From Novosphingobium ovatum (GTDB lineage Bacteria; Pseudomonadota; Alphaproteobacteria; Sphingomonadales; Sphingomonadaceae), in NCBI RefSeq assembly GCF_009909235.1, contig NZ_JAAAPO010000007.1:1-64000 (forward strand): a stretch of DNA of 64,000 nucleotides, written 5' to 3'. The notes under the pieces are model-generated. The model was given only the letters and a program-made list of their open reading frames with translations, was not told the origin of the DNA and searched no databases. The position numbers and the translations under genes are program-made. Positions within the stretch are counted from its first letter, which is position 1. Each line of letters opens with the position of its first letter. Shown here piece after piece: positions 51,520 to 60,317 of this stretch.

Positions 51520-52653
51520 ATGGATGCGCGCATGAAGGTAGCGCGCGCCCTGTCCCTTATCCTGCCCGTCCTGTTGCTGCCAGCGCTATCGGCCTGTGGC
51601 GGGGGCAAGAGCGCCCAACCCCTGTCGGCCGAGGCCAGCAACGCGGTCAAACCCCGCCCCGGCGCCCCGCGCGAAACGCTGGCCCGCGCGATCGACGCGC
51701 TGTTTACCGATCCGGCGGTGGGCGAAACGCGCGCGGTGCTGGTGCTGTATAACGGGCGGATCGTGGCGGAACGCTATGCCCCCGGCTATACCGCGCAAAC
51801 GCGCCACATCGGCTGGTCGATGTCAAAAACGGTGACGGGGATCGTCATCGGCATGCTGGTGGCGGACGGGCGGCTGAAACTGGACGAATCGGTGCCGGTG
51901 CCGATCTGGCAACGCCCCGGCGATCCGCGCGGCGAGATCACCTTGCGCCAGTTGTTGCAGATGCGATCGGGCCTGCAACATCTGGAAACCGCCGAAAACC
52001 CCAGCGATGCCGACACCCCGCGCATGCTGTTTCTGGACGGGCGCGACAACATGGCCGCCTATGCCGAGGCGCAACCCCTCTCGCACGAGCCGGGGCGCGA
52101 GTGGCGCTATTCCACCGCCACCAGCGTCATTCTGGCCGATGTCGCCACCCGCACCCTGACCGACAGCCAGGACCCGGCGGCGCGGCGTCAGGCGATGAAC
52201 GATTATCTGCATTCGCGCCTGTATGTGCCGCTGGGGCTGACATCGATGGTGGCCGAATATGACGCGGCGGGCACCATGCTGGGCGGCAGCATGATCCACG
52301 CCACGGCGCGCGACTGGGCGCGGGTGGGTGAATTCCTGCGGGCCAACGGCGTGGTGCGCGGCGTGCCGCTTATGCCCAGCGACTGGGTGGGATGGATGAC
52401 CAGCCCCAGCCCCGCCAACCGGGCCTATGGCGCGCAAATCTGGCTGAACCGCCATGACCGCCGCGCGCCGGATGAACTGTTCCCCGAACGCGGGCCGGCC
52501 GATGCCTATGCCTTGATTGGCCATCTGGGTCAGTATGTGATCGTCGCGCCCAGCCTGAATCTGACCCTGGTGCGGTTGGGCCATACGCCCGACAATCAAC
52601 GCGCCGCCCTGCGCGCGCGGCTGGGCGATATTGTCGAACTCTACAGCCAGTAA
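51520..52653 (+). CDS. Serine hydrolase lipoprotein (beta-lactamase/class C fold)
   Basis: 377 residues from ATG 51520. A lipobox LPALSAC ends the signal peptide. The fold is that of class C beta-lactamase-like esterases: SMSK nucleophile motif near residue 107, the YST (YxN-equivalent) near 197, and a late IGHLGQYVIVAPSLN. Probably a periplasmic esterase, 6-aminohexanoate-dimer hydrolase-like amidase or D,D-peptidase-like enzyme; substrate unknown. The stop abuts the stop of the convergent cation transporter. Confidence 0.87.
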   Translation: MDARMKVARALSLILPVLLLPALSACGGGKSAQPLSAEASNAVKPRPGAPRETLARAIDALFTDPAVGETRAVLVLYNGRIVAERYAPGYTAQTRHIGWSMSKTVTGIVIGMLVADGRLKLDESVPVPIWQRPGDPRGEITLRQLLQMRSGLQHLETAENPSDADTPRMLFLDGRDNMAAYAEAQPLSHEPGREWRYSTATSVILADVATRTLTDSQDPAARRQAMNDYLHSRLYVPLGLTSMVAEYDAAGTMLGGSMIHATARDWARVGEFLRANGVVRGVPLMPSDWVGWMTSPSPANRAYGAQIWLNRHDRRAPDELFPERGPADAYALIGHLGQYVIVAPSLNLTLVRLGHTPDNQRAALRARLGDIVELYSQ

Positions 52654-53577
52654 TCAGGCGCTCAGCACATCCTGCGCGGCCACCCCGCGTTCGTCCACAT
52701 GGCCTTCGGGATCGGGATGGATCAGGATTTCCACGCCCGGAAATTCGGCGTGCAGCTTGTCCTCGATCTCGTCCATCACGCGGTGGGCCTGCGTCACGGT
52801 CATGTTGCCGTCGACCCATACGTGAAACTGCACGAAATCGCGGTTGCCGCTGGTGCGGGTGCGCAGATCATGCACACCGCGCAATTCGGGATGGCGGCCC
52901 AATACCTCGATAAAGCGGGCCTTTTTGTCCTCGGGCCATTCGTGGTCCATCAATTGCTCGATGGCTTCCTGGCTGGCGCTCCACGCGCCCCAGCCCAGCC
53001 ACAGCGCAATGCCCAGACCAAACAGCGGGTCCGCCTTGGTCCAGCCGGCATATTGGTCCAGCAACAAGGCGCCGATCACCGCCAGATTGAGCAGCAGGTC
53101 CGATTTGTAATGCAGATGGTCGGTGGCGATGGCGATGGAATTGGTCCGCGCCAACACATGCCGCTGCCACGCCAGCAAGGCCAGCGTCGCCACAATCGCC
53201 ACGACCGAAACGATGATGCCATTGCCCGCGTCCTGCGTGCGCTCTCCGGCCATGAGCTGCTGCACCGCATGCACCGCCAGCGCCGCCGCCGACAGCGCGA
53301 TCAGCACCACCTGAAACATGGCCGAGAGCGCCTCGGCCTTGCCATGGCCGAAACGGTGGTTGTCATCCGATGGCTGTCCGGCCACCCACACCCCCACCAG
53401 TGTCGCCACCGAAGCCAGCAGGTCCAGCCCGGTATCGGCCAGACTGCCCAGCATCGCGGTTGACCCGGTGCTCAGTGCAGCCCAAGCCTTCAGCCCGATC
53501 AGCAACAGCGCGGTGGCGATGCTGGCCAGCGCGGCGCTGCGGTTCAGGCCGGCGTGGCCATGGTCATGTGCGCTCAT
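52654..53577 (-). CDS. Cation diffusion facilitator (FieF-like)
   Basis: 307 residues with six hydrophobic segments. Metal-site residues appear in SLADTGLDLLASV (helix 2) and in AIATDHLHYKSDLLLN (helix 5), with HRFGHGKAEAL between helices 2 and 3; the C-terminal cytoplasmic domain has HDLRTRTSGNRDFVQFHVWV. It exports Zn2+, Fe2+ or similar ions. The gene starts 15 nt after pdxH on the same strand. Confidence 0.92.
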   Translation of the reverse strand: MSAHDHGHAGLNRSAALASIATALLLIGLKAWAALSTGSTAMLGSLADTGLDLLASVATLVGVWVAGQPSDDNHRFGHGKAEALSAMFQVVLIALSAAALAVHAVQQLMAGERTQDAGNGIIVSVVAIVATLALLAWQRHVLARTNSIAIATDHLHYKSDLLLNLAVIGALLLDQYAGWTKADPLFGLGIALWLGWGAWSASQEAIEQLMDHEWPEDKKARFIEVLGRHPELRGVHDLRTRTSGNRDFVQFHVWVDGNMTVTQAHRVMDEIEDKLHAEFPGVEILIHPDPEGHVDERGVAAQDVLSA

Positions 53578-53592
53578 CGTGCAGGCTCCGTC

Positions 53593-54213
53593 TCAGGGGT
53601 AAAGCAGGCTGGAGGACCAGCCGCCATCAGGCGCGCGTTCGAACCGGCGGCGTTCATGCAGGCGGAACGGGCGGTCCATCCAGAATTCAATGGCGTGGGC
53701 CGACAGGCAAAAGCCGGTCCAGTGCGGCGGGCGCGGAACGGTGCCGATCAGGTGGCGCGCCGTCACGCGGGCGATATCGGCGATGAACTGCCCCCGGCTG
53801 GAAAGCGGCTGCGACTGTTGGCTGGCATGGGCGCCCAATTGTGAATCGCGGCTGCGGCTGGCGAAATAGGCGTCGGCCATCTCGTCGCTCACGCGTTCGA
53901 CCGCGCCCTCGATCCGGATCTGGCGGCGCAAGGATTTCCAGTGGAACAGCATCGCCGCCTTGGGATTGGCCAGCAATTCGCCCCCCTTGCGGCTGTGGCT
54001 GTTGGTATAGAACACGAAGCCCGCCCCATCGCCCAGATGCACGCCATGGTCCTTCATCAGCACCATCCGCACCGAGGGCCAGCCATCGGGCGAGGCCGTG
54101 GCCACGGCCACCGCCTCGGGGTCGTTGGGTTCGCGCGCCTTGGCCAGGGCAAACCATTCATCGAACAGCGCCATCGGGTCGGTTGCGGTAATCGCGTCGG
54201 TCTCGTTGCTCAT
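53593..54213 (-). CDS. pdxH: Pyridoxamine 5'-phosphate oxidase
   Basis: 206 residues. PSVRMVLMKDHGVHLGDGAGFVFYTNSHSRKGGEL, AMLFHWKSLRRQIRIEGAVERV and the C-terminal WMDRPFRLHERRRFER ending SSSLLYP are PdxH signatures and bind FMN and substrate. It makes pyridoxal 5'-phosphate. Divergent from dnaJ over 93 bp. Confidence 0.96.
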   Translation of the reverse strand: MSNETDAITATDPMALFDEWFALAKAREPNDPEAVAVATASPDGWPSVRMVLMKDHGVHLGDGAGFVFYTNSHSRKGGELLANPKAAMLFHWKSLRRQIRIEGAVERVSDEMADAYFASRSRDSQLGAHASQQSQPLSSRGQFIADIARVTARHLIGTVPRPPHWTGFCLSAHAIEFWMDRPFRLHERRRFERAPDGGWSSSLLYP

Positions 54214-54306
54214 GCCTTGCCGTTACCCCGCTTTGCCCACATCTGCCAGACGCCTTTATGTCCATAAAGCCTTGCAGCGGGGGCTTGCTGTTCCTAGCTA
54301 GGGCGC

Positions 54307-55218
54307 ATGGCAAAAGATCCCTATGCAATTCTGGGCGTGACGCGCGGCGCCAGCGAAAAGGACGTGAAGTCGGCCTATCGCAAGCTGGCCAAGGAATTGC
54401 ACCCCGACCACAACAAGGACAACCCCAAGGCGTCCGAACGCTTTTCCGAGGTGACGCAGGCCTATGACCTGTTGTCCGACAAGGACAAGCGCGCAAGGTT
54501 CGACCGCGGCGAGATCGATTTTGACGGCAACCCCATCGGCTTTGGCGGGGGTGGTTTCGGTGGCGGCGGCTTTGGTGGCGGGGGCCAGCGCGGCTTTGGC
54601 GGCGGGCCAGAGGGCGTCGATCTGGGCGACATTTTCGAGGGCATGTTCGGCGGGCGCGGTGGCGGCGGTTTTGGCCGGGGCGCCCCTCCGCGCGGGGCCA
54701 ATGTCAATTACCGCCTCTCCGTCTCGCTGATGGAGGCGGCCATTTGCGCGCCCCAGCGCATCACCCTGTCCGATGGCAAGACGGTGGACCTGAAACTGCC
54801 CAAGGGTGTCGAGGACGGCATGCAGATGCGTCTGGCCGGCAAGGGCGAGGCCGGCCCCGGCGGCGCGGGCGATGCGATGGTGACGATCACCATCCTGCCC
54901 CACCCTTTCTTCAAGCGCGAAGGCGACAATGTGCTGATCGACCTGCCGATCGGCATTGACGAGGCGGTGGCCGGCGCCAAGGTGCGCGTGCCAACGGTGG
55001 AGGGCGCGGTGATGCTGACGGTCGCGCCGCTCAGTTCATCGGGGCGGACGTTGCGGTTGAAAGGCAAGGGCTTTACCCGCAAGGACGGGACACGCGGCGA
55101 TCAGCTGATCCGGCTGGAGATCACCCTGCCCGAGGCCGGCAGCGCGGCCGCCGATGATCTGGCGGCCCGGCTGGATGGGTGGAGCGACCCGCGCGACGTG
55201 CGCGCCAAGCTGGCCTGA
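54307..55218 (+). CDS. DnaJ-class co-chaperone (CbpA-like)
   Basis: 303 residues. J domain at 4-70 with HPD at 32-34, a Gly/Phe-rich linker at ~78-125, then the two substrate-binding beta-domains (ITLSDGKTVDLKLPKGVEDG, VRVPTVEGAVMLTVAP). There is no zinc-finger region, which places it with CbpA rather than DnaJ proper. It stimulates DnaK. The YihY-like gene starts 11 nt later. Confidence 0.92.
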   Translation: MAKDPYAILGVTRGASEKDVKSAYRKLAKELHPDHNKDNPKASERFSEVTQAYDLLSDKDKRARFDRGEIDFDGNPIGFGGGGFGGGGFGGGGQRGFGGGPEGVDLGDIFEGMFGGRGGGGFGRGAPPRGANVNYRLSVSLMEAAICAPQRITLSDGKTVDLKLPKGVEDGMQMRLAGKGEAGPGGAGDAMVTITILPHPFFKREGDNVLIDLPIGIDEAVAGAKVRVPTVEGAVMLTVAPLSSSGRTLRLKGKGFTRKDGTRGDQLIRLEITLPEAGSAAADDLAARLDGWSDPRDVRAKLA

Positions 55219-55229
55219 GACAGGCGGAC

Positions 55230-56132
55230 ATGGTCTGGCCCAATTCGCTGAGTGCGCGCCGCGCCCGGCAGGTGGCACAAGGCGTCTGGCGCGATGGCTT
55301 CATCCATGCGGGCAATCTGGCCTATATGGCGATCCTCTCGCTGTTTCCGTTCTTCATCGTGGTGGGGGCGATGCTTTCGGCGCTGGGCGAAGAGCAATCG
55401 CGGGCGGCCTCGGTCCATGCCTTTCTGGCCGGATTGCCGCGGGTGGTTGCCAATGTGCTGGAACCTGTCGGGCAAAGCGTGATCGAGGCCCGCCATGGCG
55501 CGCTGTTGTGGCTGGGCTGTGCGATTGGCCTGTGGACCTGTTCCAGCCTGATCGAAACCATCCGCGACATCCTGCGCCGCGCCTATCGTGTGGCGCCTGC
55601 GCAACAGGTGTTCTGGCGGCACCGGCTGATTTCTGGCGCTTTCATCATGCTGGGGGTGATGCTGTTGCTGGTGGCGCTGTACCTGCAGGTGGCGCTGGCC
55701 ACGGTGCAGGAACTGATCACCGACCGCTTTCGCACGCTGCACGAAGGGCTGGCATTCGGGCTTAGCCTGTCGCGGGTGGTGCCATTTATCGTGCTGTTTG
55801 GCGCGTTGTATTTGCTGTTTTTTCTGCTGACGCCGCGCGCCTATCGTGGCAAAGGCCATCCCACTTGGCCCGGCGCCCTGCTGGTGGCGGCATGGTGGGC
55901 GCTGGTGTCCACGGTGCTGCCGGTGGCGCTTCGGGTTCTGTTCACATACGACCTGACATACGGCAGTCTGGCCGGCGTGATGATCGCGCTGTTCTTTTTC
56001 TGGCTTGTCGGGCTGGGTATGGTTACAGGCGCGGAATTGAATGCTGCACTTGCGATTTCACCCGCAACGGGCCAAAGCGAGCGTGAGCCGGACGTTAGCG
56101 TCAACGACGCGACACTGTTTAGGGAAAGTTGA
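55230..56132 (+). CDS. YihY/virulence factor BrkB family membrane protein
   Basis: 300 residues from ATG 55230. About six membrane segments with the family pattern GFIHAGNLAYMAILSLFPFF near the start and SSLIETIRDILRRAY; the last segments end FFFWLVGLGMVTGAELNAAL. Despite old labels as a ribonuclease BN it is a membrane protein of unknown role. It lies between dnaJ-like and fabI with 11 and 3 nt gaps, so all three may be one operon. Confidence 0.9.
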   Translation: MVWPNSLSARRARQVAQGVWRDGFIHAGNLAYMAILSLFPFFIVVGAMLSALGEEQSRAASVHAFLAGLPRVVANVLEPVGQSVIEARHGALLWLGCAIGLWTCSSLIETIRDILRRAYRVAPAQQVFWRHRLISGAFIMLGVMLLLVALYLQVALATVQELITDRFRTLHEGLAFGLSLSRVVPFIVLFGALYLLFFLLTPRAYRGKGHPTWPGALLVAAWWALVSTVLPVALRVLFTYDLTYGSLAGVMIALFFFWLVGLGMVTGAELNAALAISPATGQSEREPDVSVNDATLFRES

Positions 56133-56135
56133 AGA

Positions 56136-56939
56136 ATGACCGGATTGATGCAGGGCAAGCGTGGCCTGATCATGGGGCTTGCCAATGACAAGTCGCTGGC
56201 ATGGGGCATCGCCAAGAAGCTGCACGAACAGGGGGCCGAGCTGGCCTTTTCGTATCAGGGCGAGGCGCTGGAAAAGCGTGTGCGCCCGCTGGCCGCCTCG
56301 CTGGGCAGCGATTTCCTGATCGATTGCGATGTGTCCGACATGGCCGCGCTGGACAATGCGTTTGACACGCTCAAGTCGCGCTGGCCCACGATCGACTTCA
56401 TCGTCCACGCCATCGGCTTTTCGGACAAGAGCGAGCTGCGCGGCCGTTATTACGACACCAGCCTCGACAACTTCCTGATGACGATGAACATTTCGGCCTA
56501 TTCGCTGGTCGCCGTGACCAAGCGCGCTCTGCCGATGATGAACGCGGGCGGTTCGATCCTGACGCTGTCCTATTACGGCGCGGAAAAGGTTGTGCCCCAT
56601 TACAACGTCATGGGCGTGGCCAAGGCGGCGCTGGAAACCAGCGTGAAATATCTGGCCAATGACTGCGGCCCCGAAGGCATCCGCGTCAACGCGATCTCGG
56701 CCGGGCCGATCAAGACGCTGGCCGCCAGTGGCATTGGCGACTTCCGCTACATCCTGAAGTGGAACGAGCTGAACGCGCCGCTGCGCCGCAATGTGACGAT
56801 CGAGGATGTGGGCGGCGCGGGCCTGTATCTGCTGTCCGATCTGGCCAGCGGTGTGACCGGTGAGATCCACCATGTCGACGCGGGCTACAACGTGGTCGGC
56901 ATGAAGCAGGAAGATGCGCCGGACATCGCCCTTAGCTGA
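56136..56939 (+). CDS. fabI: Enoyl-ACP reductase (NADH)
   Basis: 267 residues. RGLIMGLANDKSLAWGIAKKLHEQGAELAFSYQ, VHAIGFSDKSELRGRYYDTS, LSYYGAEKVVPHYNVMGVAKAALE with catalytic Tyr/Lys, and SAGPIKTLAASGI define FabI. It performs the last reduction of fatty acid elongation and is the target of triclosan. Closed by a terminator at 56963. Confidence 0.97.
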   Translation: MTGLMQGKRGLIMGLANDKSLAWGIAKKLHEQGAELAFSYQGEALEKRVRPLAASLGSDFLIDCDVSDMAALDNAFDTLKSRWPTIDFIVHAIGFSDKSELRGRYYDTSLDNFLMTMNISAYSLVAVTKRALPMMNAGGSILTLSYYGAEKVVPHYNVMGVAKAALETSVKYLANDCGPEGIRVNAISAGPIKTLAASGIGDFRYILKWNELNAPLRRNVTIEDVGGAGLYLLSDLASGVTGEIHHVDAGYNVVGMKQEDAPDIALS

Positions 56940-56962
56940 TCCTTATTGTAGTCATTGACAAC

Positions 56963-57003
56963 AAAAAGGGCCGACCTTCCGTGATGGAGGGCCGGCCCTT
57001 TTG
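56963..57003. terminator. Bidirectional terminator between fabI and the secreted-protein gene
   Basis: AAAAGGGCCG (56964-56973) and CGGCCCTTTT (56993-57002) flank an inner CC/GG helix. It has T on both strands and lies between convergent genes. Confidence 0.85.
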
Positions 57004-57019
57004 ATGTGGCTGTGCCGCC

Positions 57020-57667
57020 TCAGTTATGCATGCCCGGAGTCGGCGTGGCGGTCGGCGTGGGGGCCGGCGCCGGCTTGCCAGCAGCGGCGCGCTGGGCGGC
57101 CTGACGGGCCAGATAGGCGCGCTCGGCATCCTCGACATCGGATTGCTGGGCGGCGGCCTGCGCGTCAATCTTGCCCAAACGCTTGTCCCGCTCAGCCTCG
57201 ATCAGGCGCGAGAATTGCACGTCCGAGGAGGCGCGGCGTTCGGCATAGGCATTGTCGATCAGCTTTTGCGAACAGCCCGTCCAGCCGCCAGCCCCGACCG
57301 GAGAGCAACTGGCCGTGCCGGTCGCACCCACCGTTTCATAGGCCAGAACACGTTGATTCCATGCCTCATTCTGCGGGCCAACGGGTTCGCGGAACATGGC
57401 GGGGATGCGGAAACGCTCGCCCTCGTCCTTGCGGGCGCAGACGTTGATCACATCAGCGGTCGACTCGGGGCATTTGTCGTCGCCAAAGACGATGATCATA
57501 TTGACCTTTTCCTGCCCGGCACCAGCGGCGGCGGCAGGCGGCGGGGCGGGCTGGGCCGGGGCGGCCACCAGGCTTGACGCGCCCAGCGCCAGCGCGGCCA
57601 CCCCGCCGGCGGCGGCCAGCGCCAACAACGGACGGGCAAGAACAAGGGAAGCATTGCGGCGGGTCAT
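57020..57667 (-). CDS. Exported hypothetical protein
   Basis: 215 residues from ATG 57667 with AAGGAG upstream. A signal peptide (LARPLLALAAAGGVAALALG) is followed by an Ala/Pro linker, IIVFGDDKCPESTADVINVCARKDEGERFRIP with paired cysteines, and a charged helical C-terminus ending in a Pro/Thr tail. I recall similar proteins only in sphingomonads; function unknown. Confidence 0.72.
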   Translation of the reverse strand: MTRRNASLVLARPLLALAAAGGVAALALGASSLVAAPAQPAPPPAAAAGAGQEKVNMIIVFGDDKCPESTADVINVCARKDEGERFRIPAMFREPVGPQNEAWNQRVLAYETVGATGTASCSPVGAGGWTGCSQKLIDNAYAERRASSDVQFSRLIEAERDKRLGKIDAQAAAQQSDVEDAERAYLARQAAQRAAAGKPAPAPTPTATPTPGMHN

Positions 57668-57799
57668 GGGGTCCTGCTCCTTGGGGGTCGGCGCCCCTTG
57701 GGTTTGCCCCAAAGGGTGCGGATCTGTCGCCCCGCTATAGGGCGACTGTTCGATGAACCCTAGCTGAAAAGGCGCAAGGCCGGCTTGCGCCAGCGCAAA

Positions 57800-58345
57800 T
57801 CAGATCCGTTCGGACAGACGGATCGCCGCGCGACAGCCCAACCGGATCGCCGCTGACAACAGCGGATAGGCAGGCGCGCGCTCGGCTCCGGCCTTCAACG
57901 CCTCGTCCAGATGCTCGCGCTCGTCATCGCGGGCCTTGCGGATCAATCCGGCCAATTCAGGCTCTTCCTCGCCCAGCTCTTCCAATTGCTGGGTGTAATG
58001 CTGGTCGATCTCGGTCTCGATCGCGGCGGTGCAGGCCATCGCCGCCTCGGGGCTGATCAGGGCGGTCGCCGCGCCCAGCGCAAAGCCTGCCACATGCCAC
58101 ACCGGCTGCAACAGCGTGGGCCGCGCGCCGCGCTCGGCCAGTAAGCGGTCAAACCATTGACGATGCTCAGCTTCCTGAGCCTCCATCTCGCGGATCTTGG
58201 CGCCATTGGGGCCACGGTCGCCCATCACCGCCATCTGCCCGGCATAGATCCGCACCGCGCCATATTCGCCCGCCTGATCGACGCGGATCATCCGCTCGAT
58301 CGCTTTGGGCAAAGGGGCTTTGGGCAAAGGGGGACGGCTGCTCAT
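57800..58345 (-). CDS. coq7: 2-polyprenyl-3-methyl-6-methoxybenzoquinol hydroxylase Coq7
   Basis: 181 residues. The six di-iron ligands are seen as EYGAVRIY, EMEAQEAEHRQWFD, ETEIDQHY and DDEREHLDEA in a four-helix ferritin-like bundle. It hydroxylates the ring in ubiquinone synthesis. The N-terminus has a duplicated LPKA unit (PLPKAPLPKA). Last gene of the long minus-strand operon; its start is 1 nt past the dsbB stop. Confidence 0.95.
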   Translation of the reverse strand: MSSRPPLPKAPLPKAIERMIRVDQAGEYGAVRIYAGQMAVMGDRGPNGAKIREMEAQEAEHRQWFDRLLAERGARPTLLQPVWHVAGFALGAATALISPEAAMACTAAIETEIDQHYTQQLEELGEEEPELAGLIRKARDDEREHLDEALKAGAERAPAYPLLSAAIRLGCRAAIRLSERI

Positions 58346-58346
58346 C

Positions 58347-58829
58347 TCACGCCTCCTTGCGGCGGGCCAACAGCGCCAGCACCAATGCCGCCGCCACGCC
58401 CGAAATCAGGAAGTTATACCCCGCCAGCGAAATGCCGAACAGCTTCCACTGCACCACATCACAGCGCAGGATCGGGGCACTCATGATCGCGTCCAGCGGG
58501 TTCTGCCCGGCAAAGTTCACCTCGCTGGTGCAGGCGGTAAAGCCCTTCCACCACTGGTACTCCACCCCCGCGTGATAGGCCCCGATCAGCGCCGAGGCTG
58601 CCAGCCCCAGCCCCGCCAGCGCCACCAGCGCCCGCCGCGCCGCGCCATTGGGCGCCAGAAACGCCAGCACCGCAAAACCGATCGCCGCGATATGGCCATA
58701 GCGTTGCCACCAGCACATTTCACAGGCCGTCAGCCCGCCGAATTTCTCGAACGCCACCGCCCCGCCCAGCAAAGCCGCCGGAACAATCAGCGCCACCGCG
58801 CGGGCCAAATTCAACCGCTTGTCACTCAT
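58347..58829 (-). CDS. dsbB: DsbB-family disulfide bond formation protein
   Basis: 160 residues with four membrane segments. CEMCWWQRY with Cys36/Cys39 is the quinone-coupled pair, and TACTSEVNF with a later APILRCD gives the second pair that oxidises DsbA. Start ATG 58829. Between ctpA (13 nt) and coq7 (1 nt). Confidence 0.92.
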   Translation of the reverse strand: MSDKRLNLARAVALIVPAALLGGAVAFEKFGGLTACEMCWWQRYGHIAAIGFAVLAFLAPNGAARRALVALAGLGLAASALIGAYHAGVEYQWWKGFTACTSEVNFAGQNPLDAIMSAPILRCDVVQWKLFGISLAGYNFLISGVAAALVLALLARRKEA

Positions 58830-58843
58830 CCTGCCCTCTGCCC

Positions 58844-60211
58844 TTAGCGTCGGCGGGTCTGCGGCTGGGGCGCGGGCAAGGCCAAGGGTGCCGCCCCCGT
58901 CCGCCGCAGCGTTTCCACCGCATACCACAGCTGAAAGTCCTTGATGCCCTTGGCGGTCAATTCCTCGGGCGTCATCTTGAACCGCGGATCGGGCTGCTGG
59001 TCATTCTCCAGCTTCTTGTCGTCCAGGCCCATTTCATTGACCAGATGGCGGCGCAGATCGCTCTCGCGCATCTGGACCTGTGACCGCTTGCGCAGGTCAG
59101 GGTCGCTGATCTGCGGCACGCGGATATCCGGCTCGATCCCGCCCTCCTGCACGCTGCGGCCCGAAGGCGTGTAATAGCGCGCCGTGGTCAGCTTGACCGC
59201 ATGGGCGCGGTCCAGCCGGATCATGCTCTGCACGCTGCCCTTGCCAAAGCTGCGCTCACCCATCAGCAAAGCGCGGCGCTGGTCCTGCAGCGCGCCCGCG
59301 ACGATCTCGCTGGCGCTGGCCGAACCCGCATCGATCAGCACGACAATCGGCAAGCCCTTGACCGCATCGCCGGGGAACACGGTTTCGGCGCGATAGACGA
59401 TGTTTTCGCCCGCCAAGCGCCCGCGCTGTGACACCACCGTGCCCGCGCTGACGAACAGGTCGGACAGGGCCACCGCCTCGTCCAGCGAACCGCCCGGGTT
59501 CGAGCGCAGATCCAGCACCAGACCCGACAGGCGGTTGGCGGTCTGGCGGCGCATGTCGGCAATCGCCTCGGCGGCCTGACGGCCCACATCGCGGCTGAAT
59601 TCATTGACGGTGATGACGCCGATATTGCCTTCCAGCTTGTACGTCACGGGGCGCAATTCGATCACCCCGCGCGTCACCACCACGTCAAACGGCCCATCGC
59701 GGCCGGGGCGGAACACCGTCAGCTTGATCTGCGTGCCCGCCGGCCCGCGCATCTTGGCCACCGCATCGTCCAGCTCGCCGCCATAGATCAGCTTGCCATC
59801 CAGATGGGTGATATAGTCGCCCGCCTTGACCCCGGCCTTTTCGGCCGGACTGCCGCGCATCGGGCTGACCACCTTGACCGCGCCATCGTCCATCACCACC
59901 GACAGGCCCAACCCCGCATAAGAGCCGTCGATCATCGTATCCAGCCGCTCCAGACTGGAGCCTTCCAGATAGGTGGAGTGCGGGTCCAAGCTGGCCAGCA
60001 TGCCGTCAATCGCGCCCTTGACCAGCTTGTCATCGTCGGTGGGATCGACGTAATTGGCCTTGATGATCTCGTACACGGTGTAGAGCCGCGCGAATTGCGG
60101 CGCGACGCGCCCGTCCACCGCCGCCAGACCGGATGTCGCCGCCGGCAGCACCGCCACCGCCCCCAGCAACAGGGCAGAACGCATCAGGGCGGCAAATCGT
60201 GAACGCATCAT
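58844..60211 (-). CDS. ctpA: S41 family C-terminal processing peptidase
   Basis: 455 residues with a signal peptide. PDZ domain around 96-136 (VVSPMRGSPAEKAGVKAGDYI) and the S41 catalytic core LDLRSNPGGSLDEAVALSD, DAGSASASEIVAGALQD (Ser299) and ERSFGKGSVQ (Lys324), spaced 25 residues as in Tsp. It trims periplasmic proteins, in other bacteria often peptidoglycan hydrolases, which fits its place after an EnvC-like gene. Confidence 0.95.
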   Translation of the reverse strand: MMRSRFAALMRSALLLGAVAVLPAATSGLAAVDGRVAPQFARLYTVYEIIKANYVDPTDDDKLVKGAIDGMLASLDPHSTYLEGSSLERLDTMIDGSYAGLGLSVVMDDGAVKVVSPMRGSPAEKAGVKAGDYITHLDGKLIYGGELDDAVAKMRGPAGTQIKLTVFRPGRDGPFDVVVTRGVIELRPVTYKLEGNIGVITVNEFSRDVGRQAAEAIADMRRQTANRLSGLVLDLRSNPGGSLDEAVALSDLFVSAGTVVSQRGRLAGENIVYRAETVFPGDAVKGLPIVVLIDAGSASASEIVAGALQDQRRALLMGERSFGKGSVQSMIRLDRAHAVKLTTARYYTPSGRSVQEGGIEPDIRVPQISDPDLRKRSQVQMRESDLRRHLVNEMGLDDKKLENDQQPDPRFKMTPEELTAKGIKDFQLWYAVETLRRTGAAPLALPAPQPQTRRR

Positions 60212-60317
60212 GTCTCTTTCCGGTCAATCTTCGGCGCAAAGCCTAGCGCCCTTGGGGGCATTACGCCAGATGGAGGGCGAAATCCTTTGGGGCAAGAGCG
60301 TGTTTGGCCGTAAAACG

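Noticed and set aside
49285..51535. Two long plus-strand frames (455 and 532 codons)
   Set aside because: They lie opposite the kinase, PqqD-like and hypothetical genes, overlap each other in different frames and show Arg/Pro/His composition only.
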